Origin: Chloroflexota bacterium
GTDB lineage: Bacteria; Chloroflexota; Limnocylindria; QHBO01
Reading direction: 5' to 3'
NCBI GenBank assembly: GCA_005882055.1
Contig: VBGQ01000150.1
Span: 1-5,163, forward strand
Length of the DNA stretch: 5,163 nt
Below are positions 1 to 5,163 of the stretch, in pieces. Numbering within the stretch: position 1 is the stretch's first letter; every line of letters starts with the position of its first letter. The notes beneath the pieces are model-generated. The model was not told the origin of the DNA and ran no database searches. It worked only from the letters and a program-made list of their open reading frames with translations. The position numbers and the translations under genes are program-made.

Positions 1-1
1 G

Positions 2-1001
2 GAGTTTCCGTGGGACCTCAAGGAGCTGCTCGCCCGGCAGGACCTGCTGGGGACGGGCTTCGAGGAGCAGTACGGCGGCACGGGGCTCGACGAGTTGAGC
101 CAGGTCATCGTTGCCGAGGAGATCGCGCGGGCCGACGCCACCACCAGCTTGATCCCCATCGTCCAGAAGCTTGGCTCGCTGCCGATCACGCTGGCCGGCA
201 CCGAGGAGCAGAAGCAGCGCTACTTCCCGCGCCTGGCCAGTGGGGAATGGCTGATCGCCTTTGGCCTGACCGAGGCCGCCGCAGGCAGCGACGTGGCCGC
301 CAACCGGATGCGGGCGAGGCGCGATGGGGACGCGTACGTCCTGAACGGATCCAAGCGCTTCATCACCCATGGATCGATCGCGAACGTGCTGACCGTCTTC
401 GCGCTGACCGATCCGCAGGCGGGTGGCCGTAAGGGGATGTCCACCTTCATCGTGGAGAGCGAGACGCCCGGCTTCTCCTCCCCCAGGCTCGAGCACAAGC
501 TGGGCATCCGCGGCTCACCCACCGCCGAGCTGCAGTTCGATGACGTCCGCGTCCTGGTGGAGAACCGCCTCGGGGAGGAGGGTGACGGCTTCAGGATCGC
601 GATGCAGACGCTCGACCGCTCGCGCCTGGGCATCGCGGCCCAGGCGGTGGGGATCGCCCAGGGGGCGCTGGACGCCGCGATCGGCTACGCCGGGCAACGG
701 GAGCAGTTCGGCCAGCGCATCGGTGAGTTCCAGGGCATCCAGTTCATGCTCGCCGACATGGCCAGCCAGACCGAGGCCGCCCGCCAGCTGACCTATGCGG
801 CCGCTGCCCGCGTCCAGGCACGCGCTGCCGACCTGCCCTACTGGACGAGCACCGCGAAGCTCATTGCCGGAGACACCGCCATGCGCGTCACGAGCGATGC
901 TGTCCAGATCTTTGGCGGCTACGGCTATATTTGGCCGCCAGCTCCTCCAGCGGGCAGGGGTGCGCGAGCGCGTCCGGGCGGGGAGCGCGGCCGGAGCGTG
1001 A
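2..1001 (+). CDS. acyl-CoA dehydrogenase, 5' end outside window, C-terminal region disrupted
   Basis: FAD-dependent acyl-CoA dehydrogenase, which oxidises an acyl-CoA to the 2,3-enoyl-CoA and reduces ETF (beta-oxidation or branched-chain amino acid breakdown). Codons read from base 2 as EFPWDLKELLARQDLLG, then the N-terminal EEQYGGTGLDEL motif, so the gene starts upstream, probably by about 25-30 residues. Visible landmarks are the flavin-binding signature GLTEAAAGSD (263-292), KLGIRGSPTAELQFDDVRV, REQFGQRIGEFQGIQ, and QIFGGYGY ending at 928. Family members then continue about 30 residues through a YEGT motif, whose Glu is the catalytic base in MCAD/SCAD-type enzymes, to an IARQLL-like end. 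Here that block is missing. A GRQLLQRAGVRERV tail lies in another frame (933-998) with its TGA at 999-1001, overlapping the etfB start. The enzyme as written should be inactive. The literal ORF instead runs from 2 to 1780 as a 592-codon fusion with EtfB. Family assignment is sure; chain length and substrate are not. Confidence 0.88.
929..997 (+). other. deletion junction: dehydrogenase C-terminus lost and frame shifted
   Basis: After GGYGY (ends 928) the upstream frame reads an unnatural proline/arginine-rich linker, IWPPAPPAGRGARARPGG, up to the GTG of etfB. The frame one base later reads FGRQLLQRAGVRERV, which looks like the true end of an acyl-CoA dehydrogenase. Aligning to the usual family pattern leaves about 30 residues missing between Y and GRQLL. 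Allowing for the 4 bases present, that is roughly 86 nt, a length that would also explain the observed frame change (2 modulo 3). A deletion is therefore a better explanation than a single-base indel. Whether it is biological or an assembly error cannot be decided from this sequence. Confidence 0.7.
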
Positions 1002-1780
1002 AGATCGTCGTCTGCGTCAAGCAGGTCCCCGCCACCACCGCGGAGAAGCGCTATACGCCCGACTTCCGGCTCGATCGAACCTCCGCCGAGTCGGTGATCA
1101 ATCCGCTCGACGAGTACGCCATCGAGCAGGCGCTGCGGCTCCAGGAGGCAGGGACCGTGGAATCGGTCGCCTACCTGGGGATGGGGCCGGAGCAGGCGGC
1201 GGAAGCGCTCCGGCGGGCGCTGGCGATGGGGGGCGACGAGGCCTACCTGGTGACCGATGATGCCCTGTCCGGAGCCGATGCGTGGGCGACCGCGCGGGTG
1301 CTGGCGGCGGCGCTCAACAAGCTCGCTCCGGACGTGGCCGTGATGGGGATGGCCTCGGACGATGCCAAGAGGTCACTGGTACCCGGTGCGGTCGCCGCGA
1401 TCCGCGGCCTGCCGCTGCTGTCGTACGGGTCGGAGCTGCGGCTCGAGGGCTCGGTCGCGCGCATCCGCAGGCTGAACGCCACGGGCTACGACATCATCGA
1501 GGCCCCGCTCCCGGTCGTGGCCAGCGTCACCGACCAGGTGGGTGAGCCGCGTTACGCGAGCCTCAAGGGGATCATGGCCGCCAAGCGCAAACCGCTCGAG
1601 ACATGGTCGCTCGCCGACCTTGGCATCTCACCGGACGAGCTCCGTGGCGCGGCGCTGACGCGGGTCGTGGAGGTGCGGCCGCCGGAAACCAAGGCACCCA
1701 CCGAGCGCATCGAGAACGTGCCGCCGGACGAGGCGGCAACCCGGATCGCGGACTGGCTGGCGGCGAGGAAGCTGCTGTGA
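998..1780 (+). CDS. etfB: electron transfer flavoprotein subunit beta
   Basis: EtfB, the AMP-binding subunit of the ETF heterodimer, accepts electrons from acyl-CoA dehydrogenases; EtfA carries the redox FAD. Starting at GTG 998 gives 260 residues, the normal family size, beginning MKIVVCVKQVPATT. Further family marks are INPLDEYAIEQAL (35-46), LGMGPEQA (60-67), and the C-terminal signature TDQVGEPRYASLKGIMAAKR (178-197), which includes the dehydrogenase-recognition loop region, followed by KPLETWSLADLGI. The GTG start is chosen because it falls exactly at the conserved first strand, a GGGGAG lies at 980-985, and the preceding gene's displaced TGA (999-1001) overlaps it as GTGA. No stop separates it from the upstream dehydrogenase frame, so automatic callers may report one fused protein. 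It overlaps etfA by four bases at its end, which suggests translational coupling. Confidence 0.95.
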   Translation: MKIVVCVKQVPATTAEKRYTPDFRLDRTSAESVINPLDEYAIEQALRLQEAGTVESVAYLGMGPEQAAEALRRALAMGGDEAYLVTDDALSGADAWATARVLAAALNKLAPDVAVMGMASDDAKRSLVPGAVAAIRGLPLLSYGSELRLEGSVARIRRLNATGYDIIEAPLPVVASVTDQVGEPRYASLKGIMAAKRKPLETWSLADLGISPDELRGAALTRVVEVRPPETKAPTERIENVPPDEAATRIADWLAARKLL

Positions 1781-2784
1781 GCGACGCGAAGAGCGATGCG
1801 AATAGCGATGCGAAGAGCGACGTCTTCTTCCTCGCCGAGTTCGCAGCGGGGGCGCCGTCGCACGCGGCACAGGAGCTGGCCAGCGGAGCCGCGAGCCTCG
1901 CCAAACAATCCGGTGGCTCGGCCGTCGGGCTCGCCTACGGCGAGGGCGCCGCCGACGGTGCGCCGTCCCTCCGTACGTGGGGAGCGGCGCGCGTTCTCGT
2001 CCTTGGCACTCACGCCGTGCCGGCCATCACCCACGCCGCGGCGGTCGCCTCGGCCCTGCGCGATGGGGGAGTGGCTCTGCTTGCACCCGCGACGCCCAAC
2101 GGGCGTGACCTAGCCGCCGCGACGGTCGGCCTGCTGGGGGTTCCCGCCTTTGGTCCGGCGCGAGCGGTCCGGTTCGAGGAGGGCGGCCTGAAGGTCGAGG
2201 CCTCGACACTGCAGGGAGCCTGGGTGACGATCTCCGAGCCCGCGGATGGCGCGCCCACGCCCGCGGTCGCGCTGGTGCTGGCGGGCACGTTCACCCCGAA
2301 GGAGGGATCGGGGACGGCGGCGGTCGAGACCGCCGAAACGGACGACGGTCCGCTGGGCGCCGCCCGCATCGTGGAGACCCACCAGGAGGGAAAGGCGGCC
2401 GTCAATCTCGAGGAGGCACAGTTCATCGTGGCAGGGGGCCGTGGTGTGGGGAGCGCCGATGGATTCACGCAGCTCCAGCAGCTGGCGGAGGCCCTGGGTG
2501 GCGCCGTCGGAGCCAGCCGGGCCGCCGCCGACGCGGGCTGGGTGCCCTACCAGCTCCAGATCGGTCAGACCGGCAAGGTGGTAAAACCGGCGCTCTACCT
2601 GGCTGCCGGCATCTCCGGTGCCATCCAGCACCGGGTGGGTATGCAGACGGCGGAGAATGTAGTGGCCATCAACAAGGATCCGGATGCGCCGATTGGTGAA
2701 TTCGCGGACCTGTTCGTGGTCGGAGACCTGTTCGCCATCATTCCCAAGCTGACCGATGAGATCAATCGCCGGAAGGGAGCCTGA
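1777..2784 (+). CDS. etfA: electron transfer flavoprotein subunit alpha
   Basis: EtfA binds the redox-active FAD of ETF and passes electrons from the dehydrogenase towards the quinone pool through an ETF dehydrogenase not seen here. The product is 335 residues, typical or slightly long. The N-terminal domain begins at VFFLAEF (16-22). The C-terminal FAD domain is complete: GGRGVGS (220-226), VGASRAAADAGW (244-255, with the conserved Arg248), QIGQTGKVVKP (261-271), GISGAIQH (278-285) and INKDPDAPIGEFAD (298-311). The GTG start at 1777 overlaps the etfB TGA (GTGA). An upstream ATG at 1603 in the same frame is rejected because it would lie within etfB and add non-family sequence. Oddity: residues 2-15 are the repeat SDAKSDANSDAKSD, encoded by a 12-base tandem repeat, in front of the usual first strand. 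Confidence 0.95.
   Translation: MSDAKSDANSDAKSDVFFLAEFAAGAPSHAAQELASGAASLAKQSGGSAVGLAYGEGAADGAPSLRTWGAARVLVLGTHAVPAITHAAAVASALRDGGVALLAPATPNGRDLAAATVGLLGVPAFGPARAVRFEEGGLKVEASTLQGAWVTISEPADGAPTPAVALVLAGTFTPKEGSGTAAVETAETDDGPLGAARIVETHQEGKAAVNLEEAQFIVAGGRGVGSADGFTQLQQLAEALGGAVGASRAAADAGWVPYQLQIGQTGKVVKPALYLAAGISGAIQHRVGMQTAENVVAINKDPDAPIGEFADLFVVGDLFAIIPKLTDEINRRKGA
1780..1821 (+). repeat. 12-base tandem repeat, 3.5 copies, inside the etfA start
   Basis: Units are AGCGACGCGAAG (1780-1791), AGCGATGCGAAT (1792-1803), AGCGATGCGAAG (1804-1815) and a half unit AGCGAC (1816-1821). They encode SDAK/SDAN/SDAK/SD. Because the unit is a multiple of three, copy-number change would keep the frame. It sits immediately after the GTGA overlap. 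Confidence 0.9.
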
Positions 2785-2791
2785 GAGACCG

Positions 2792-3361
2792 ATGTCGTTC
2801 CGCCCGCATCTTGGGCTGCTGATCGGGGTCGCGGCCGCCTCGCTGCTGCCGATGCGCATCTTTGGCGGCAAGCGCCGCACCTTCTCCGGCCAAGCGCGGG
2901 AGCTGATGCAGTACCGCTCGGTTCTTTCCGGCTACACCGGTCGCGTCGATACGACGCTCGAGGAGCTGGGCGAGCTCTCCGACGCGCTCCGTCGCCGCGA
3001 CGTGGACATCGACGAGGCGGTCGACCGCCTCGCGTCAGGGGAGGACGAGCTCGACACGATCGCCGACGAGATGCGCGACATGGAGGCACCGGAGCAGCTG
3101 CATGCCCTGCACCTCGATTACGAGGCCAACCTTGAGCGGGCGCTGCGTGGCATCGTGACTGCGGAGCGCGGCTGCGGGCTGACACGGCAGCGCCATCGCC
3201 CACCGGACGACGAGGAGCCACTCGCGTACTGGAAGCGCGGCCACGCCAACATCGTCCATGCCCGGATGCGCATGCAGGAGGTCGCCGAAGTGCTGCTGGC
3301 CTGGGAGCCGGGCCGCCCCGCCGAGCTGAGCGTCCACACCCGCCTGCAGCGGGACGCCTGA
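2792..3361 (+). CDS. membrane-anchored helical protein of unknown function
   Basis: I do not recognise a family. From ATG 2792 the product is 189 residues. Residues 6-24 (HLGLLIGVAAASLLPMRIF) are hydrophobic and could be a single membrane anchor, followed by the basic stretch GKRR (26-29). The rest is charged and predicted by eye to be largely helical: DTTLEELGELSDALRRRD (53-70), a second acidic helix around 71-97, then APEQLHALHLDYEANLERAL (99-118), and a last helix around 147-171. One cysteine (Cys128) is present and no catalytic motif is evident. It starts 7 bases after the etfA stop, so it is probably co-transcribed with the ETF genes. An upstream in-frame start at 2756 would overlap etfA and is less likely. 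The ordinary high-GC codon pattern and clean fit between neighbours support a real gene. Function is open. Confidence 0.75.
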   Translation: MSFRPHLGLLIGVAAASLLPMRIFGGKRRTFSGQARELMQYRSVLSGYTGRVDTTLEELGELSDALRRRDVDIDEAVDRLASGEDELDTIADEMRDMEAPEQLHALHLDYEANLERALRGIVTAERGCGLTRQRHRPPDDEEPLAYWKRGHANIVHARMRMQEVAEVLLAWEPGRPAELSVHTRLQRDA

Positions 3362-3371
3362 TCCGAAGGAC

Positions 3372-4304
3372 CTAGGCGGCGAGCTCCCCGGGGACCGCCC
3401 GCAGCTCGACCACCTCACCCACGCGCAGGATCCGCAGGCGCACCGCGCGGCCTATCGCCTCGTCGAGCATGAGCCGCTGCAGGTCGCCGGCGTCGGCAAC
3501 GGCCTGACCGTCGACGTCCAGGATCAGGTCGCCGCTGCGCAGGCCGGCCGCGGCGGCGGGGCTGCCGGGCACCACCTCCTCGACGCCGATCCCCGCGGGA
3601 CGTCCCAGGCGTCGCGAGACGCGGCCGGGGAGCGGTCGCCGCGCGCCCGCGATTCCCAGCCACGCGCGTCGCACCCGTCCGTCATGTAGCAGCGACGCCA
3701 CGATGCGGCGCGTACCGGCGCCGATCGGGATGGCGAGGCCAAGGCCGATCCCCGCCACGGCGGTGTTGATCCCGACCACCTCGCCGCTCGAATCAGCCAG
3801 CGCGCCGCCGGAGTTTCCGGGGTTGAGTGCCGCATCGGTCTGGATGACGTTCTCGACCACTCGGGTGCCGGCGCCGGCGCGGGCCGCCAGGGAGCGCCCG
3901 AGCGCGCTGACCACGCCGGCTGTGACGGTCCCGGTCAGGCCAAGCGGGGAGCCGACCGCGACGACCAGCTGTCCGACGCGAAGGCGGTCGGCATCTCCGA
4001 GGGTCGCGGCGTCCAGGCGTTCCCGGCTGGCATCGACCTTGGCGACCGCAAGGTCCGAGAGTGGGTCGCGACCCACGATCTCGACGCGACGCTCGGCGCC
4101 GTCGGTGAAGAGTGCCGTCCCGCTGTCCGCGTCCGCGACGACGTGGGCCGCGGTCAGGAGGTACCCATCTGGCGTGAAGACGACCGCCGAACCGCTTCCG
4201 GTTGGCCGCCAGCCTGAGCTCTGCCGCCGCCCCATCCGCACCTGCACGACGCGCGGCAGGAGGTGGTCCGCAACCCTGGTCACGACCTCTGAATAGGCGT
4301 CCAT
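3372..4304 (-). CDS. HtrA/Deg-like trypsin-family serine protease with PDZ domain
   Basis: S1C-family (HtrA/DegP-like) endopeptidase, typically for protein quality control. From the ATG at 4304 it is 310 residues: an N-terminal helix (MDAYSEVVTRVADHLLPRVV), the protease domain, then one PDZ domain. The catalytic triad is complete: His54 in LLTAAHVV, Asp84 in DPLSDLAVAKV, Ser165 in NPGNSGGAL. The PDZ domain covers about 220-305 with GSPAAAAGLRSGDLILDVDG (247-266). I see no signal peptide or membrane segment, unlike classical periplasmic or membrane HtrA, so it may be cytoplasmic or exported another way. The 4304 start is preferred because GGAAG lies 8 bases upstream; in-frame ATG 4343 and GTG 4376 lack a good ribosome binding site and would add 13 or 24 residues. 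It converges on the upstream operon with 10 bases between stops. An inverted repeat at 4348-4366 is a possible operator. Confidence 0.9.
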   Translation of the reverse strand: MDAYSEVVTRVADHLLPRVVQVRMGRRQSSGWRPTGSGSAVVFTPDGYLLTAAHVVADADSGTALFTDGAERRVEIVGRDPLSDLAVAKVDASRERLDAATLGDADRLRVGQLVVAVGSPLGLTGTVTAGVVSALGRSLAARAGAGTRVVENVIQTDAALNPGNSGGALADSSGEVVGINTAVAGIGLGLAIPIGAGTRRIVASLLHDGRVRRAWLGIAGARRPLPGRVSRRLGRPAGIGVEEVVPGSPAAAAGLRSGDLILDVDGQAVADAGDLQRLMLDEAIGRAVRLRILRVGEVVELRAVPGELAA

Positions 4305-4347
4305 GGCCGCCGCTTCCGTGGCGGCTCGCTCAGTCCTAGTCATCAGT

Positions 4348-4366
4348 AACTTGCAATCTACAAGTT
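4348..4366. promoter_or_regulatory. AACTTG-N7-CAAGTT inverted repeat upstream of the protease gene
   Basis: Perfect 6-base arms AACTTG (4348-4353) and CAAGTT (4361-4366) flank a 7-base spacer. It lies 44 bases upstream of the favoured protease start at 4304, in a locally AT-richer patch of a GC-rich window. The TTG-N7-CAA core resembles operators of MarR-type dimeric repressors, but no regulator gene is in the window. If the protease actually starts at 4376, the repeat would be coding, and this call would fail. Confidence 0.35.
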
Positions 4367-4426
4367 TCTGCCGCACGCGGCAATCTGAGGATGCCGGTGC
4401 GAGGTGTGCAGCTAGGTGCGCCTACG

Positions 4427-4472
4427 GTCCAACGAGCCGTTGGATGTGACCCGGCAGCCTCGTTCGTTGGAC
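4427..4472. repeat. three copies of TCCAACG/CGTTGGA forming inverted repeats
   Basis: A tight hairpin is formed by TCCAACG (4428-4434) and CGTTGGA (4438-4444) around a 3-base loop. A third copy, CGTTGGA at 4465-4471, lies 27 bases after the second in the same orientation. The outer pair matches over 9 bases: GTCCAACGA (4427-4435) with TCGTTGGAC (4464-4472). The first copy could thus pair with either of the other two, as in a mutually exclusive RNA switch, or the copies could be repressor half-sites. No function is established. Confidence 0.6.
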
Positions 4473-4504
4473 AGCCGGTGCGTCGAGGAGCACAAGGCGC
4501 GACT

Positions 4505-4528
4505 GGCGGGGCATATTTCCTGCCCGCC
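4505..4528. repeat. GC-rich hairpin in the divergent intergenic region
   Basis: GGCGGG (4505-4510) pairs with CCCGCC (4523-4528). The stem extends to GGCGGG-CA/TGCCCGCC if G4511 is bulged. The loop is AT-rich (TATTTCC). There is no T-run on either strand after the stem, so it does not look like an intrinsic terminator. It may be a regulatory structure or a protein site. Confidence 0.4.
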
Positions 4529-4594
4529 GAGACCGTCGTAAGTCGATATGAGACGTGAGCTGCACATCGCGATTCCCGGACCCTGCCGCGTCCG

Positions 4595-4623
4595 TTCGAC
4601 GAGTCCATATCTTGTGGTATCCT
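4595..4623 (+). promoter_or_regulatory. candidate nrdR promoter
   Basis: A weak -35 TTCGAC (4595-4600) is separated by 17 bases from TATCCT (4618-4623), which is preceded by TGG (4615-4617) and so resembles an extended -10. Transcription would start near 4630, leaving a leader of about 38 bases. A second extended -10-like TGG-TATACC lies at 4642-4650. The ribosome binding site GAGGAAG (4657-4663) lies 4 bases before the nrdR ATG. This is a by-eye match to sigma-70-type consensus only. Confidence 0.3.
4602..4617 (+). promoter_or_regulatory. candidate NrdR box upstream of nrdR
   Basis: AGTCCATATCTTGTGG matches 11 of 16 positions of the published NrdR box pattern acaCwAtATaTwGtgt, including the core C, ATAT, T and GTG. 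It lies between the putative -35 and -10, where repressor binding would block transcription. NrdR boxes usually come in pairs about 31-32 bases apart; I see no convincing second box at that spacing on either side, which weakens the call. It would imply autoregulation by dNTP/ATP status. Confidence 0.35.
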
Positions 4624-4667
4624 CCCCTTTGGTACCACTGCTGGTATACCCGCCACGAGGAAGCTGC

Positions 4668-5138
4668 ATGCGCTGTCCACGCTGCAACGAGACCGGAACC
4701 CGCGTCATTGACTCGCGAGACCTGGAAGCCGGCAGCACCATCCGCCGCCGCCGCGAATGCGAGACGTGCGCCTATCGGTTCACCACCTACGAGCGCCCGG
4801 AAGGCGCGCGGCTGACCGTCCTGAAGCGAGACGGCTCGCGCCAGGAGTTCGACCGCAACAAGCTCCAGGCGGGGCTCCTCAAGGCACTCGAGAAGCGGCC
4901 GGTCACCCTGGAGCGAGTGGAGCAGGCGGTCGAGGACATCGAGAGCACCGTCCGCGCCCGCGGCGAAGCCGAGATCTCGTCCAAGGAGATCGGGCGGCTG
5001 GCGACCGAGGCGCTGCGCGACATCGACCAGTTGGCCTACATTCGCTTCGCATCGGTCTATCACTCGTACGAAGACATCGACACCCTCAAGCGCGAAGTCG
5101 ATCGCCTGATGGGCCAGCGCCAGGGCACTCCGGAGTGA
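4668..5138 (+). CDS. nrdR: transcriptional repressor NrdR
   Basis: NrdR represses ribonucleotide reductase genes by sensing ATP/dATP. The product is 156 residues, the usual length. It has the N-terminal zinc ribbon with Cys3/Cys6 (MRCPRCNETGTRVIDSR) and Cys31/Cys34 (RRRRECETCAYRFTTYER), the arginine cluster at 26-29 used in DNA binding, and the ATP-cone domain at about 49-139 (VLKRDGSRQEFDRNKL; EISSKEIGRLATEALRDID; YIRFASVYHSYEDID). All four zinc ligands are present. The start is ATG 4668, the conserved MRCPxC, with GAGGAAG at 4657-4663; an in-frame ATG at 4548 would add 40 non-family residues. It is divergent from the protease gene and followed 7 bases later by a probable dCTP deaminase start, so the two are likely one transcript. 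No ribonucleotide reductase gene is in the window. Confidence 0.97.
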   Translation: MRCPRCNETGTRVIDSRDLEAGSTIRRRRECETCAYRFTTYERPEGARLTVLKRDGSRQEFDRNKLQAGLLKALEKRPVTLERVEQAVEDIESTVRARGEAEISSKEIGRLATEALRDIDQLAYIRFASVYHSYEDIDTLKREVDRLMGQRQGTPE

Positions 5139-5145
5139 GCATCGC

Positions 5146-5163
5146 GTGATCCTGTCCGACCGC
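5146..5163 (+). CDS. dcd: start of a probable dCTP deaminase gene, cut by window edge
   Basis: GTG 5146 opens a frame reading M-I-L-S-D-R to the window end. MILSDR followed by DI is the characteristic opening of many bacterial dCTP deaminases (dCTP to dUTP, or dUMP in bifunctional forms). It begins 7 bases after the nrdR stop, with GGAG at 5132-5135 as a plausible ribosome binding site, and its role in deoxynucleotide supply fits nrdR. Only six residues are visible, so this rests on the N-terminal motif and context. Confidence 0.5.

Larger units (their letters stand above)
4305..4667. other. divergent intergenic region between protease gene and nrdR
   Basis: About 360 bases without a convincing gene. 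Open frames across it on the - strand lack recognisable protein features. It holds, in order, the AACTTG inverted repeat, the CGTTGGA repeat cluster, the GGCGGG hairpin, and the putative nrdR promoter with a candidate NrdR box. I looked for tRNA T-loop signatures, SRP, RNase P and a cobalamin-riboswitch B12 box and found none. Just before nrdR the TGGTA motif recurs three times (4615, 4630, 4642), including the palindromes TGGTACCA (4630-4637) and GGTATACC (4643-4650). Confidence 0.6.

Noticed and set aside
925..1001. Programmed ribosomal frameshift joining the two dehydrogenase frames
   Set aside because: About 30 conserved residues are absent from every frame, so a frameshift alone cannot restore the protein, and no slippery site is evident.
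95..1780. Reading the TTG-started frame as a real 561-residue acyl-CoA dehydrogenase/EtfB fusion enzyme
   Set aside because: Family sequence continues upstream of 95 to base 2. The linker is not domain-like, the dehydrogenase end is missing, and etfB has its own start with an overlapping upstream stop.
1552..2880. Long antisense ORFs opposite etfB and etfA
   Set aside because: They are low-complexity shadow frames expected in high-GC coding DNA; the + strand carries clear ETF motifs throughout.
3361..3400. Bidirectional terminator between the convergent genes
   Set aside because: GGCGG (3375-3379) and CCGCC (3395-3399) enclose the palindrome TCCCCGGGGA, but the element is in the protease coding end and has no T-run on either side.
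4377..4667. Cobalamin riboswitch or other known structured RNA ahead of nrdR
   Set aside because: No B12 box or other recognised conserved core was found; the hairpins are real but generic.
4336..4741. Antisense ORFs across the intergenic region and the nrdR start
   Set aside because: They are arginine/serine-rich shadow frames with no motif, and they overlap the well-supported nrdR start.

Overview
The window is a compact, high-GC bacterial segment. It has short or negative intergenic gaps, GTG starts and GTGA start/stop overlaps. The sequence style and gene set (acyl-CoA dehydrogenase with actinobacterial/chloroflexotal-type ETF subunits, a zinc-ribbon/ATP-cone NrdR, a signal-less HtrA-like protease) suggest an uncultivated Actinomycetota or Chloroflexota lineage. 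That placement is an inference; no rRNA or other phylogenetic marker is visible.

Left part (2-3361, + strand) is one probable operon: the 3' part of an acyl-CoA dehydrogenase gene (its 5' end lies outside the window), etfB, etfA, and a small membrane-anchored helical protein of unknown function. The dehydrogenase oxidises an acyl-CoA and passes electrons to the EtfA/EtfB flavoprotein, which feeds the respiratory chain. The striking point is at 929-997. The dehydrogenase reads normally to its GGYGY motif, then a stretch expected to encode about 30 residues, including the YEGT segment with the catalytic glutamate, is absent. The last ~23 residues survive in another frame and end in a TGA that overlaps the etfB GTG start. 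As given, the dehydrogenase frame runs without a stop into etfB, an accidental-looking ORF fusion. This is either a real ~86-nt deletion or an assembly/sequencing error.

Middle part (3372-4304, - strand) is a trypsin-like HtrA/Deg-family serine protease with a PDZ domain. It converges on the operon with only 10 bases between stop codons. It has a full catalytic triad but no visible signal peptide or membrane anchor.

Right part (4305-5163): a ~360-base divergent intergenic region carries several inverted repeats, a candidate promoter and a candidate NrdR box. It is followed by nrdR, the ribonucleotide reductase repressor, and then the first six codons of a gene starting MILSDR, which fits dCTP deaminase (dcd). 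The nrdR-dcd pair would form a deoxynucleotide-supply unit.

I see no mobile element, CRISPR array, tRNA or rRNA. The gene families are ordinary; the points worth a second look are the broken dehydrogenase/etfB junction, the repeat-built EtfA N-terminus, the unknown operon protein, and the repeat-rich divergent region.
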